A stretch of 50,451 bases of DNA from Exilibacterium sp. (lineage in GTDB: Bacteria > Pseudomonadota > Gammaproteobacteria > Pseudomonadales > Cellvibrionaceae). The notes below the pieces were generated by a model. The model was not told where the DNA came from. It was given only the letters and a program-made list of their open reading frames with translations, and made no database searches. The position numbers and the translations under genes are program-made. Positions within the stretch are counted from its first letter, which is position 1. Every line of letters starts with the position of its first letter. The stretch covers positions 1-50,451 of the forward strand of contig JANQMH010000079.1 of the NCBI GenBank assembly GCA_028280195.1. Direction: 5' to 3'. Positions 17,751 to 26,119 of this stretch are shown here, in pieces.

Positions 17751-18089
17751 CTAATTGTGAACATATCCCCAGGACCAAGACTCAACGGTACCATAGATAT
17801 CACACTGGCCATTGCCCTGGGCTTTGATAGTTTTTCCCGAAGCCTGGGCAGCCAGTGCTACACTCATAATACCTTTTCCGCCAGGAGTACTCAGGTCAAA
17901 TGCCAAGTGTTCGGCATGCCCACTAATACACGAGGCAGGTGCGCCGGTGAGAGGCTTATCAAACCTGATATAGCCTTTTCCATTTTTGTCAACTCTGACA
18001 TTGACTACTTTCGCTTCATCCACTTGAGCCCCGCTAAAAGCAAACTGAGGTAAGAGCAATGAAAAAAGAAGTACTATTTTGTAATTCAT
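17751..18089 (-). CDS. Small secreted hypothetical protein
   Basis: 112 aa from ATG 18089, chosen for the AGGAG about 8 nt upstream. Residues 1-20 are a signal peptide (MNYKIVLLFSLLLPQFAFS). The mature part has KNGKGYIRFDKPLTG, two spaced cysteines (ASCISGHAEHLAFDL and GQCDIYGTVESW) that may form a disulfide, and an aromatic C-terminus. I know similar short exported proteins only as hypotheticals. Low GC and placement between attC-like palindromes mark it as a cassette gene. Confidence 0.75.
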   Translation of the reverse strand: MNYKIVLLFSLLLPQFAFSGAQVDEAKVVNVRVDKNGKGYIRFDKPLTGAPASCISGHAEHLAFDLSTPGGKGIMSVALAAQASGKTIKAQGNGQCDIYGTVESWSWGYVHN

Positions 18090-18114
18090 ATTTCTAACTC
18101 CTAGATTAGAATTA

Positions 18115-18148
18115 CCATAAAGGCGCAAATTGATGCGCTTTGTTATGG
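18115..18148 (-). other. Short attC-like palindrome
   Basis: On the reverse strand CCATAAC, an 8-nt arm with GCGCA, a short loop, TGCGC, and TTTATGG. Outer CCATA/TATGG and inner GCGCA/TGCGC arms pair. It overlaps the stop codon of the upstream lipoprotein gene, as attC sites often do. The right core reads TTTATGG rather than GTTATGG, so it may be inactive. A hairpin terminator is the alternative. Confidence 0.5.
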
Positions 18149-18595
18149 TTGCTTTGCACGATGTTTCTCAAGGGCTTTTTCCGCAACTAGTTTATATTCG
18201 GCTAATTTATCAGATCTCGTAAAGCAAAACGACATGTCGCCGTCCTCAAGGTCACTAAAACACAGCTGCCCATAAACAATTTGGCCTTGTATTCTCTCAG
18301 GCTCATCTTCTTCTTCGAAACCTCGCCAAAGTATAGTGAACCACTTCTCTCCTGATTTGAATGACTCAAATTTGGAAATAAACGAATGGCCTTCCTTTGA
18401 AACTCCAATAAGTAACCCATTTCCTTTAGGGTCAAACTCAATGACTCCATAAGGAATTATACCTATCATCTCCCACGAGCCTTCGATATCACTAATCTTT
18501 GGGTTATAAACAACTGAGTCTGGATCAAATGGACAGCCAGATAAAAATAAAACGGCTATCAATACTAGTGTTTTATTAATCAATTTAGTCACCAT
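18143..18595 (-). CDS. Putative small lipoprotein
   Basis: 150 aa from ATG 18595. MVTKLINKTLVLIAVLFLSGC is a lipoprotein signal with lipobox LSGC at Cys21. The mature protein has ISDIEGSWEMIGIIPYGVIEF and repeated Trp/Phe beta-strand patterns reminiscent of small lipocalin-like or Sif-type lipoproteins, then a charged C-terminal helix (LVAEKALEKHRAKQ). Family not recognised. AT-rich codon use contrasts with the flanking siderophore genes. Ribosome site weak. Confidence 0.7.
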   Translation of the reverse strand: MVTKLINKTLVLIAVLFLSGCPFDPDSVVYNPKISDIEGSWEMIGIIPYGVIEFDPKGNGLLIGVSKEGHSFISKFESFKSGEKWFTILWRGFEEEDEPERIQGQIVYGQLCFSDLEDGDMSFCFTRSDKLAEYKLVAEKALEKHRAKQP

Positions 18596-18664
18596 AATGC
18601 CCAAGTATCCGCAAAGGGCAGTGATTTTCAATTTATTGAGATACCCGTTAAAAATGAGAAAGAG

Positions 18665-18764
18665 CAAGATAACGCCGCGAGCAGCGAATATAACGGAAGG
18701 CCAAAAGCCTGGATTGGAGGCCCAGCACACGAAGTGGGCGATATTCTCTTATCTGGTTAAGTGC
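18665..18764 (-). other. Candidate attC site, about 100 bp
   Basis: On the reverse strand it runs from GCACTTAAC, overlapping the stop of the 18757-19095 gene, to GTTATCTTGC. Inside, AGAATAT pairs with ATATTC and GGGCC with GGCC-type segments, giving an imperfect long palindrome. Overall shape and position match a mid-size attC. Confidence 0.5.
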
Positions 18765-19095
18765 TTTGCTTTCCATTTGTGGCCTTTGCTATTAATGCAA
18801 TAAGTTTCTGCGCCTCAGAAACACTTAGCGTTATTGGTGTCATCTGGTAACTACTCACAGACTTAGCCACTAACTCCAGACCTACAGCTTTATCCGGTGC
18901 ACTATCTAATTCATGCACTTTTAGTGATAGATTCATCCGCTTAGGACCATTGCCGGAAACTTCGCCCACTGTGTTTTTGACGCCGGCTCCAAACATAGCT
19001 GCTTTAAATCCGCCATGTTTGATGACTTTAACAATGAACGCCCCAACTACGAGGGCGAAAACAGCAAAAAATATATATTCAAATTTAAATTCCAT
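18757..19095 (-). CDS. Small membrane-anchored hypothetical protein
   Basis: 112 aa from ATG 19095. One N-terminal membrane helix (YIFFAVFALVVGAFIV), then a soluble region with KRMNLSLKVHELD and ITLSVSEAQKLIALIAKATNG. No family recognised and no catalytic motif seen. It begins 18 bp from the attC-like site that follows the AadA-like gene and ends inside the next one, so it behaves as a single-gene cassette. Confidence 0.65.
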   Translation of the reverse strand: MEFKFEYIFFAVFALVVGAFIVKVIKHGGFKAAMFGAGVKNTVGEVSGNGPKRMNLSLKVHELDSAPDKAVGLELVAKSVSSYQMTPITLSVSEAQKLIALIAKATNGKQST

Positions 19096-19113
19096 TACTT
19101 CAATTTTCCCTTA

Positions 19114-19163
19114 GTATATAACGCCGCATTCAGCGGACTGTCCGCTGCAATGTTTTGTTAAAA
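19114..19163 (-). other. attC site following the AadA-like gene
   Basis: The clearest attC here. Reverse strand: TTTTAAC core, CATTG-CAGCGGAC arm, one spacer base, GTCCGCTG-AATG arm, GTTATAT core. The arms pair completely except for one unpaired G in the left arm, the extrahelical base that is a hallmark of attC. It starts directly after the stop codon of the 19164-19943 gene. Confidence 0.8.
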
Positions 19164-19943
19164 CTATGGCTGGAGATCAAGGCACTGCGCCACGGAATCT
19201 TGCAGATGACGAAGTAACATAGTGACCTGGTCTCGTCGGCCGGACCAATTGTCTTTGCTTATGCCAAGATAACCCAATCTGGCCTCATTGAGCAAGGATG
19301 CAAGCTCTTTGGGCAATTGTTTCATCGCCCACTCGGCCGCCTTATCTTTTGGCGCTATATCGCCCGTAACGGCTGTCAGCCACATCCTTGCCAAAGTCAA
19401 AATGACATTGCGCTCGTCACCTTCGACCCCCTCAAGCAAACCTGGCAAGGATTCCCGTATCGCTCTGCGGATATCCGCTGGCGCAATTGGTTCGAAAAGG
19501 TTGACAGCTTTATCACCATATATTGGCAAACTACTATCAATCACCTTCTTCAATATAATCGCCAGGTCGGGATCACAGATAGCCTCCGGGACTGAGCCAG
19601 CTTTATACTCTTCCCGCAACCATTCACCGTACACGAATTCTGCTCTCGGAGGATAGCGCCATGGTACGACATCAGAAATCTTAACAATAGTTAATTCAAT
19701 TGGCCGAATCGAGTGTGCATTCCCAATTGCTCCGGAGACTTTTAGCAAGCGGCCAACCAACCTTTGCCTTTCGCTAAAAGTAAGCGACTTTTCCACCACA
19801 ACCAGAATATCAATATCACTATCGTTCTTTAGCCCACCCGCCACAACTGAGCCAAAAAGATAAATGCCTATAATTGAGTCGCCAATAAGCTCTTTAATGA
19901 CGAGCTGTGCCTGCTTTGCTTCTGTAGGAATCGCTGTAGCCAT
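19164..19943 (-). CDS. AadA-like aminoglycoside nucleotidyltransferase
   Basis: 259 aa from ATG 19943, the usual AadA length (about 260). N-terminal nucleotidyltransferase motif Gly31-Ser32 with Asp43/Asp45 (FGSVVAGGLKNDSDIDILV). The C-terminal half carries the block GDERNVILTLARMW, TAVTGDIAPKDKAAEWAM and LNEARLGYLG, strongly like AadA1 (GDERNVVLTLSRIWYSAVTG, IAPKDVAADWAM), as recalled. AadA enzymes adenylylate streptomycin and spectinomycin at the 3'' and 9 positions. Homology looks clear but distant, so the true substrate may differ. An attC site follows directly, the arrangement of classical aadA integron cassettes. Confidence 0.82.
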   Translation of the reverse strand: MATAIPTEAKQAQLVIKELIGDSIIGIYLFGSVVAGGLKNDSDIDILVVVEKSLTFSERQRLVGRLLKVSGAIGNAHSIRPIELTIVKISDVVPWRYPPRAEFVYGEWLREEYKAGSVPEAICDPDLAIILKKVIDSSLPIYGDKAVNLFEPIAPADIRRAIRESLPGLLEGVEGDERNVILTLARMWLTAVTGDIAPKDKAAEWAMKQLPKELASLLNEARLGYLGISKDNWSGRRDQVTMLLRHLQDSVAQCLDLQP

Positions 19944-19965
19944 GATGTCTATTGAAATGGAGTTG

Positions 19966-20112
19966 CCTTAACGCCGGTAGCAGGCGCAGCTGTGGAGCCG
20001 TGAAGCGGCGAAATAGCTTTCCGCTGGCTGTCCGGATTATGGCTGCGACGTACCGCTGTACGCAAGGACTATGCTGCCTGAACCACAGTGAACGGCTATA
20101 GCCGATTAAGAC
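19966..20112 (-). other. Possible long degenerate attC (147 bp)
   Basis: An imperfect palindrome: forward strand CCTTAAC at the left, matching arms with CTGTGG (19990-19995) and CCACAG (20083-20088), and GATTAAG at the right. The pairing is patchy and the right core is off consensus. It lies between the frameshifted gene and the AadA-like gene, where an attC is expected. An ORF through it is judged spurious. Confidence 0.35.
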
Positions 20113-20226
20113 ACCGGTAAGCATGCCACATTTGCTGTTGCTGTTTACTTTCTGAATGGTACGCCCCATAAAGCGGTCTGTGTTGTCGATACCGCTTACT
20201 TCAACAAAAGCACCAGAACTAAGCTG

Positions 20227-20543
20227 CTAAGAATGATAACAGCACGGTCCCCCGTCCGTAGTAAGGACTTCGATCTTACTCACATCTGCAATAACAACTG
20301 TGCCTGATTCACCATCTGGATATGACATTCTCAGCGTTGAATCATCTATATTTAAAACAGGTGTATTCTTATCAGATGGACGCTTACATATTTTTAGATG
20401 CAGAACCCAGTGGACAACTCCAAATGTTCCGAGCCGCCCATAATCTCTTTCCCGATATACACCATTGGCTCCAGACTTGGCATTGCCAGTAAGAAATCTG
20501 TATTTTTTATATAGTAATATGTAGCGTTTTCTTCTAAGTTCAT
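20227..20543 (-). pseudogene. Frameshifted small hypothetical gene
   Basis: From an ATG at 20543 (AAGGTAG upstream) one frame gives MNLEENATYYYIK and stops at 20394. A second frame, open from 20559 to the stop at 20227 but without a start codon, reads more protein-like: LRRKRYILLYKKYRFLTG then VLNIDDSTLRMSYPDGESG and VSKIEVLTTDGGPCCYHS. A one-base change in the GAAGAAAA run near 20530 would join the ATG to this second frame as about 105 aa. The second frame's tail resembles hypothetical proteins with a D/E-L-x-x-I-x-I-x-TTDxGP pattern. Either a decayed cassette gene or a sequencing error. Confidence 0.5.
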
Positions 20544-20557
20544 GACTACCTTGTACT

Positions 20558-20604
20558 CTTTAACGTCAAGCTGCGACACCTTGTCATACACGGGCGAGTT
20601 ATGC
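20558..20604 (-). other. Possible attC-like site after the HNH gene
   Basis: Reverse strand GGCATAAC overlapping the HNH stop codon, then about 30 nt, then GTTAAAG. The inner stem is weak (GACA/TGTC). Weak candidate, kept because it is placed as expected. Confidence 0.35.
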
Positions 20605-20994
20605 CTCCTTTTTCCTTATACTCGCCATCATGTGCGAAAAACTTCCCTCAAAGCCTCCACCATAGCGCCACATTTTCTCCTTTTTTTGCGTTAGATAATT
20701 AATAGCGGCCTGAATTAGTTCTTTTCGTTTATTTTCGTCAGGTATTCTGGTCAGTTTTCCTTCGGAGGGGTCAAAATTTTTCTTTTGCATATTGCAGTAA
20801 TAACATGCAACTACTAGATTTAGAGGATCATCTTGGTCCTCGCCGGCAATACCGCGAGGAATTAAGTGATCTATTTGAAGTTGCGCCCAGTCTTCAGGAG
20901 ATCGTTTTCCGTCAAATCCACAGTACTGACAAACACAGCCATCATTAACGTAGGATTGATACCCACCCCTGACTTGTTCATGATCTAAATCCAT
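20599..20994 (-). CDS. HNH endonuclease domain protein
   Basis: 131 aa from ATG 20994. Compact HNH nuclease: zinc pair Cys22-x2-Cys25 (CQYC), the catalytic Asp42-His43 in LQIDHLIPRG, Asn59 (PLNLVVAC) and the second pair Cys64-x2-Cys67 (CYYC). This is the McrA/HNH type fold for cutting DNA. The C-terminal 60 residues are charged and unassigned. It is a stand-alone cassette gene: no methylase or defence partner is adjacent. Possible roles are restriction or defence or a selfish nuclease; none is proven. Confidence 0.82.
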   Translation of the reverse strand: MDLDHEQVRGGYQSYVNDGCVCQYCGFDGKRSPEDWAQLQIDHLIPRGIAGEDQDDPLNLVVACYYCNMQKKNFDPSEGKLTRIPDENKRKELIQAAINYLTQKKEKMWRYGGGFEGSFSHMMASIRKKEA

Positions 20995-21027
20995 TTCTCA
21001 CTACTCTTGTATTTGCATGATTTTGAG

Positions 21028-21090
21028 CGCATAACGTTTCAAGAAGGGGCACCGCTTTTCGGCCTCCCGCTTGCTTGACTTGTTAACTGC
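21028..21090 (-). other. attC site overlapping the end of the membrane-protein gene
   Basis: Reverse strand: GCAGTTAAC core, AAGTCAAG arm, about 30 nt with partly pairing GCGGGAGGCC/GGTGCCCC, CTTGAAAC arm, GTTATGCGC core. Arms pair with an unpaired base. The stop codon of the membrane-protein gene lies inside, as in many cassettes. Confidence 0.65.
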
Positions 21091-21473
21091 CTGATGGTCG
21101 ATTGGCGGTAAAGAACCAAAAACCAGATGCCGTACCACACGAAACAAATCAAGTATGAATAAACGATTATTTCGCTGGTTGGCTTGCCGCCGGCCCAGCC
21201 CCAGGCCATTGCGTTGCCGCCGTAAAAGAAAGCCAGTGCCAGAGTCACCAACCCGACTTTCCGAGCCCACAACTTATAATTGAGCAAACCTATACCGCTA
21301 ACAAAAAAGCCTATTGATATAAATAGCTCACGGCCATATGAGCCCAGCTGATAAGCTAGTGATTGAGCTTCGAATCCACGATGATGTGGATCGATGTTCA
21401 GGAACAGCCAAATTGTGCCGATTACTCCCGAAATTATCAGATAGATTGCTGTGATACGAAGTGCCATATCCAT
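21039..21473 (-). CDS. Small integral membrane protein, unknown
   Basis: 144 aa from ATG 21473 (a second Met two residues later is equally possible; no good ribosome site). Four hydrophobic segments: about 6-25 (ITAIYLIISGVIGTIWLF), 46-62 (FISIGFFVSGIGLLNY), 68-85 (GLVTLALAFFYGGNAMAW) and 98-116 (SYLICFVWYGIWFLVLY). The last about 20 residues (LTSQASGRPKSGAPS) are coded by the attC site itself. No family recognised. Its 5' end overlaps the tail of a DUF4160-like fragment. Confidence 0.65.
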   Translation of the reverse strand: MDMALRITAIYLIISGVIGTIWLFLNIDPHHRGFEAQSLAYQLGSYGRELFISIGFFVSGIGLLNYKLWARKVGLVTLALAFFYGGNAMAWGWAGGKPTSEIIVYSYLICFVWYGIWFLVLYRQSTIRQLTSQASGRPKSGAPS

Positions 21474-21660
21474 ATTCTTGTAGACAGTTAACAATATCTT
21501 TCAGTTGTTTTCTAGTGTAATGGCAATTCTTTGCAAGCTCTATTTCTGGCTCAAGCCAAAACTTAGCCTCACCATCTCCAGCCACATAGATGCCAAACCC
21601 CATCCATCACAAAGAGAATTTTCCTATATATCCAAAATAACAGGGTCCCATTATCTCCTA
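21469..21660 (-). pseudogene. DUF4160-like gene fragment, frameshifted and truncated
   Basis: One reverse frame gives IYVAGDGEAKFWLEPEIELA and NCHYTRKQLKDIVNCLQEYG, which matches the core of DUF4160 proteins (small toxin-antitoxin-associated proteins, usually 75-90 aa). The normal N-terminal part YRxxFxxxDG is found just upstream in another frame (YRKILFVMDG), so a frameshift near 21595 separates the halves. The C-terminal end runs into the next gene. Not expected to make a working protein. Confidence 0.55.
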
Positions 21661-22054
21661 AGACGACATATCTAACCGATTGATATATAAATACTTTTTC
21701 CTACCGCCCGGGCAATAGCGAGCAACGGCTTAGTATAAAGCGAGAAAAATATTTGACAATGGTCAAATATACTGTCTGTATAACCAGCACACCCAACGGG
21801 TATAGGGAAGGAGGATAACAGCAAGCGACACCCCGTCGAATTTGGAGCCTGAGCTTAGACTCTCGGTCCAAGGGCCTGTGAAATCCCTAAAGCTTAAATT
21901 GCACTTTAATAATTTCCATGCGCAATTGCATCGAATTTAGGGTTATTTAGGGTTAACAGGTCCTAGGAAGGTGTGCGGGTGGCACACAACCCTATGCAAA
22001 GGCTTACCCAATCAAAACCTGCCACGATAGCCCATCCATATGGAGTGAACCGCA
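21604..22054. other. Non-coding stretch between cassette array and NRPS gene
   Basis: About 450 bp. It holds the DUF4160-like remnant's 5' part (left edge), a 9-bp-arm dyad with a TTGACA inside it (21749-21770), an AAGGAGG ribosome-site-like motif near 21809 with no good start codon after it, twice-repeated TTTAGGGTT around 21935-21955, and a small hairpin GTGTGC-GGGTG-GCACAC at 21971-21987. No integrase gene or attI site was recognised. It also holds the 3' untranslated end of the leftward NRPS transcript. Confidence 0.5.
21749..21770. promoter_or_regulatory. 22-bp perfect dyad with embedded TTGACA
   Basis: Arms ATATTTGAC and GTCAAATAT are perfect inverted copies separated by AATG. TTGACA at 21753-21758 is a consensus -35 box; the best -10-like hexamers to its right lie 18-20 bp away. 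It looks like an operator lying on a rightward promoter, but no gene follows on that strand. Confidence 0.5.
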
Positions 22055-25000
22055 TCAGCCTGCCTCGTTAAGCACCTTGATTAGAGCGGCAATAAATTCA
22101 CTCGAATTCATAATATTCATATGGTCCGTATCAGCGACGATACTCTCTGATGCTATCTGCCCGCGCTCACGCCAGTCCCTCACCGAAGTTCCCGGCATGC
22201 GATTGGCTGGGTCAGCCTGCCAGACATACAGGGGTGCATCGACAGTCCCAGCCCTGTGGGCGTATTCGGAGACCATACGCATCGCATCAATGACCGCCCA
22301 GCGCCGATACTCCACGGAATCGAATGCGGGACCGTCCAAAGGCAGCTCTCCGCTATTGGACAGAAGCTGGTGAGCAAAGTAATTCCACAGTGGCGGCCTC
22401 ATTCTGCTAACGATGCTCTGCCATTTATCCCCCATTTTTGAACGCCCGAGCCAGGCTTGCATGATACCGCTTGCCTGCTGATTTTGTGCCGCAGACAATC
22501 TCTCGACAAGCGTCAGGTCGCGTTCGACCGCATCAACTGCACCAAGAAATACAACCTCAATTTTCCCCGCCAACTGTCTCGCCGTTGCAAACGCCAATTC
22601 CGCCCCTAAAGACCACCCCAGCAAAGCACAGGCCTTTTCTTCAGTTGAATGAATAATGTAATCGGCATAGCCCGCCGCCAGGGACTCTATGGAGTAGTCA
22701 TGCCAGCGGTTGGCAGTCAGCGCATGGCTGACAAATGCGTGTACCGGCCTGTCACCGGCCATAGCCGCCGCCAGTTTTCGATAGGCGGAAGAACTCTCGA
22801 CAGCGCCGGGAAAACAATACAGCGGCACACCTTTGCCTGTCGCCGACAGGATCACAACGTCAATATCGCCGGTATTTGCCTGTGTTATCGCATTGACCTG
22901 GCTGACGAAAGTACTGTTATTGATTAACTGCGTCAACGACAACTGGGTACACCCCAACCCGTCGTGCACCCGCTGCAATAATTTCAAAGCCAGCAGGGAA
23001 TTGCCGCCCAGTTCGAAAAAGTTGTCGTTCCTGCCCACGCGCTCCACATCCAGCACCGCCTCCCATATCTGTGCCAGCAATTGCTCCAGTTCGCCCTGCG
23101 GCGTTTCATAGTTTTCGCCAGCGCGCCTATCAGCAGCGGGTAAGGCTTTGCGGTCTACCTTGCCGTTGGCATTCAGCGGCAGTGACTCCAGCACCGCGAT
23201 CACACTCGGGATCATATTGTCCGGCAGGCTCTCGCCCAGCCGCTCGGGCAGAGCCGCGCCATTGACGGCAGCGGCAGCCGCATGCAGTGCAACATAAGCC
23301 ACCAGCCGCATGCCGGCGGGCCCCTGCTGCGCCACCACCACGGCCTCTTTCACCTCCGGCTGCGCCAGCAATTGCGCCTCCACTTCACCCAGTTCGATTC
23401 TGAAACCGCGAATCTTCACCTGGTGATCAATGCGGCCCAGGTACTCGAGTTGCCCCTCTTCGTTCCAGCACACCAGATCACCGGTGCGATACAGCCGCGC
23501 CCCCGCCTTATCGAAGGGATCGGCCACAAAGCGGTCGGCCGTCAAGGCCGGGCGATTCAGATAACCCCGCCCCAATCCCACTCCACCCAGATACAGCTCC
23601 CCCGCCACTCCCTGCGGCACGCGGTGCAGGTGCGCATCCAGAATATAGGTTTGAATACCGCTGATCGGCCGGCCAATGGGTACCTGGTTGCGGCCATCAT
23701 CCCGGCAGGTCCAGCGGGTAACATGGATAGCCGCCTCCGTCGGGCCATAGAGATTATGCAGGCTCGCGCCCGGCAGGCGCGACAGCGCCTGGCGCTGGGT
23801 CTGCGCCGGCATTGCCTCGCCACCGCAAAGAATGTGGCGCAGGCCGGTGTTATCTTCGATACCCCGCTGGGCCAGGAAGGCCTGCAGCATGGCGGGCACA
23901 AAGTTGATCATGGTGACCCGGTGCTGCCGGATCAGTTCGATAATCCGCGCCGGATCGCGGTGATCGCCCGGTCTGGCAAGCGCCAGGCTGGCGCCGGTCA
24001 TCAGCGGCAAGAACAGCTCCCATGCCGATACGTCGAAGCCAAACGGTGTCTTTTGCAGTACCGTGTCGCCCGCTGTCAGACCGTAGGCCTCCTGCATCCA
24101 GTGCATACAGCTGGACAGCGCTGCGTGGCGGTTGGCCGCACCCTTGGGCCTGCCGGTGGAGCCCGAGGTATAGATCACATAGATCAGATTGTCACCGTGC
24201 AGGGCCACCTGCGGGTTGTGGTCGGGCAGACCGCGGCTGTCGAGGGTGTCCAGCTCGATCATCGCGCCCGGCTCCAGAGCCGACAAGTATTGGCGATGTC
24301 GACGTTGAGTCAGCAACAGCTCAATCCCACTGTCGGCCGCCATATAGGCCAGCCGTTCAGGCGGATAGTCGAGATCCAGCGGCACATAGGCGCCGCCGGC
24401 TTTCAGCACTCCCAGCAGCCCCACCACCAGGTCCGGGCAGCGATCCACGCCGATACCGACCCGGGTCTCGGGTGTTACGCCCCGGGCGATCAGATAATGG
24501 GCCAGCCGGTTGGCGCGGCGGTTCAGCTCGCGATAGCTGAGCTTCTGCTCGTTAAACAGTACCGCGGTGGCGCCGGGCTGCAGCTCGACCCGTGCTTCGA
24601 ACAGGCTGTGAACGGTGCGAGTGTCCCGGTAGTGACGGGGATTGGTTTCAAACAGCTGCAGCCGCTGCCGTTCCCGCCGGCCGATGATATCCAGCTCCGA
24701 TACCCTCACCGGCAAGCGCTTATTCACAGCCTCGACAATCTGCCGCAAGGCATTGTCTAAATAGCGACACAGTCTGCCGGCCTCGACAGCGTGATGCACC
24801 TGGGCGACTAAATGGAAACTGTCTCCCAGGTCGTCCACCGACATCGCCACCGGGTAATTGGTTCTCTCGCGGCCGCCGAGCATTTTTATGCCCTGCCAGT
24901 CTACCGGGCTGCCGGCGTCCGCTACCTGGGCGCCGTAGCGATAATTCAACAGCGACGTAAACAGCGGCGTGCCTGCGGGGACGCCGCTGCAGCCCTGTGC

Positions 25001-26119
25001 AAGCAATAGGCTGGCATGTTCGTGATGCAGCAGTTCAGTCAATAACCGGTGGGTTTGTCGCAATCCGGTTTCGGCATCCCACTGCCCGGGCCGGAGGCGT
25101 ATCGGCAGCGTATTGATAAACATTCCCGTCGCCTGTTGCATGTCCTTGCCGCTTTGCATCCGGCCGAACAGCACCGTGCCGAATACCACATCATTTTTGC
25201 CGGTGGTGCCGGCCACCACCAGAGCCCAGGCCAGATGGAAGACACAGGCGGCGCTGACACCCGCCCGCTGTGCCAGGCGGCGAACCTCTGCGCTCAAGTC
25301 GTCTGCCACTACCCGCTTCGCCTGCGCCAGTTGTGAGCCATCTCCGCGGACATCCAGCAGATTGAACGGCGCAGTAGGCCCTTCGACATCCGCCAGCAAG
25401 CGGCGGAAAAAGTCTTCATGCTGGCGGCGGCTGACGCCCAGCTTTGCCTGGGCGATAAAGTTTCTGAAGGGTATCGGTGCGGGCAGCTCGGATTCCCTGC
25501 CCTGTTGCAGCAGGGCGATTTCCCCGACGATCTGCTTAACCGTCGTATTATCATCAATCAGATGGTGAATGAGTAATATCAACAGCCAGCGCCGATTGGC
25601 ATGGTCGTAAGCGGCAGCGGCGCGCAGCATGGGCGCCCGGCGCACATCGATGCGGTGATGGTCGGGATGCATTTGCGCAATCAGCCACTGTTCTACATTC
25701 GCGCCCGGCCCGGGCTCCAGCCACTGCAATGACAGCCTGGCCTGCCGGTAAACAACTTGCACCGGCTCGGGTAAGCTCTCCCACAACACGGCGGTGCGCA
25801 ATATGTCCTGGCGGGCGATGACCCGGTTGAGGTCGGCAATAAATCTCTCGATGCGCTGTTTGCCGTCAAAATGCAACAGCCGGTATGTCACATAGGCATC
25901 GCCTCGTGTCTGCAGTACATGGTGGAACAGGATGCCCTCCTGCAGCGGCGCCAGCGGATAGATATCCTGAATATTCGCCGCCCCTCCCGGCACGGCTTTT
26001 TCTATGCTGTCGATGGCTTGCGGCTGCAGCTCGATCAGCGTCAGCATCGCCGGCGCTATGGCCTGACAGCCGGCGGGAATGCGATTGGGCGGCACGGCGA
26101 CATCGCCAGTATCGTCACT
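22055..26119 (-). other. NRPS module 7 with thioesterase; A domain code DVW-N-LG-L-IH
   Basis: C domain has the N-terminal HHVLQTRGD, close to the dual condensation/epimerisation motif HH(I/L)xxxxGD, and HHLIDDN at the active site. A-domain specificity positions read D,V,W,N,L,G,L,I,H. This is near the Thr code but differs at three positions; with the hydroxyornithine genes in the locus, acyl-hydroxyornithine is the favoured guess. Ends in a type I TE. Confidence 0.65.

Noticed and set aside
19894..20169. 91-aa reverse ORF overlapping the start of the AadA-like gene
   Set aside because: It runs through an imperfect palindrome, overlaps a convincing gene and has no recognisable protein pattern; treated as part of a degenerate attC.
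20394..20591. 65-aa ORF starting GTG seven bases after the HNH stop
   Set aside because: Its GTG has no ribosome site and its frame ends early; the overlapping frame carries the family-like sequence, so it was merged into the frameshifted gene call.
21001..21270. 89-aa reverse ORF inside the membrane-protein region
   Set aside because: Overlaps the four-helix membrane protein in another frame and the attC site; no independent support.
21935..21955. Telomere-like TTTAGGGTT repeat
   Set aside because: Only two spaced copies in an AT-rich stretch; chance is the simplest explanation.
21604..22054. Remnant of an integron integrase or attI
   Set aside because: No tyrosine-recombinase motifs in any frame and no recognisable attI; the promoter-like and ribosome-like motifs alone are not enough.
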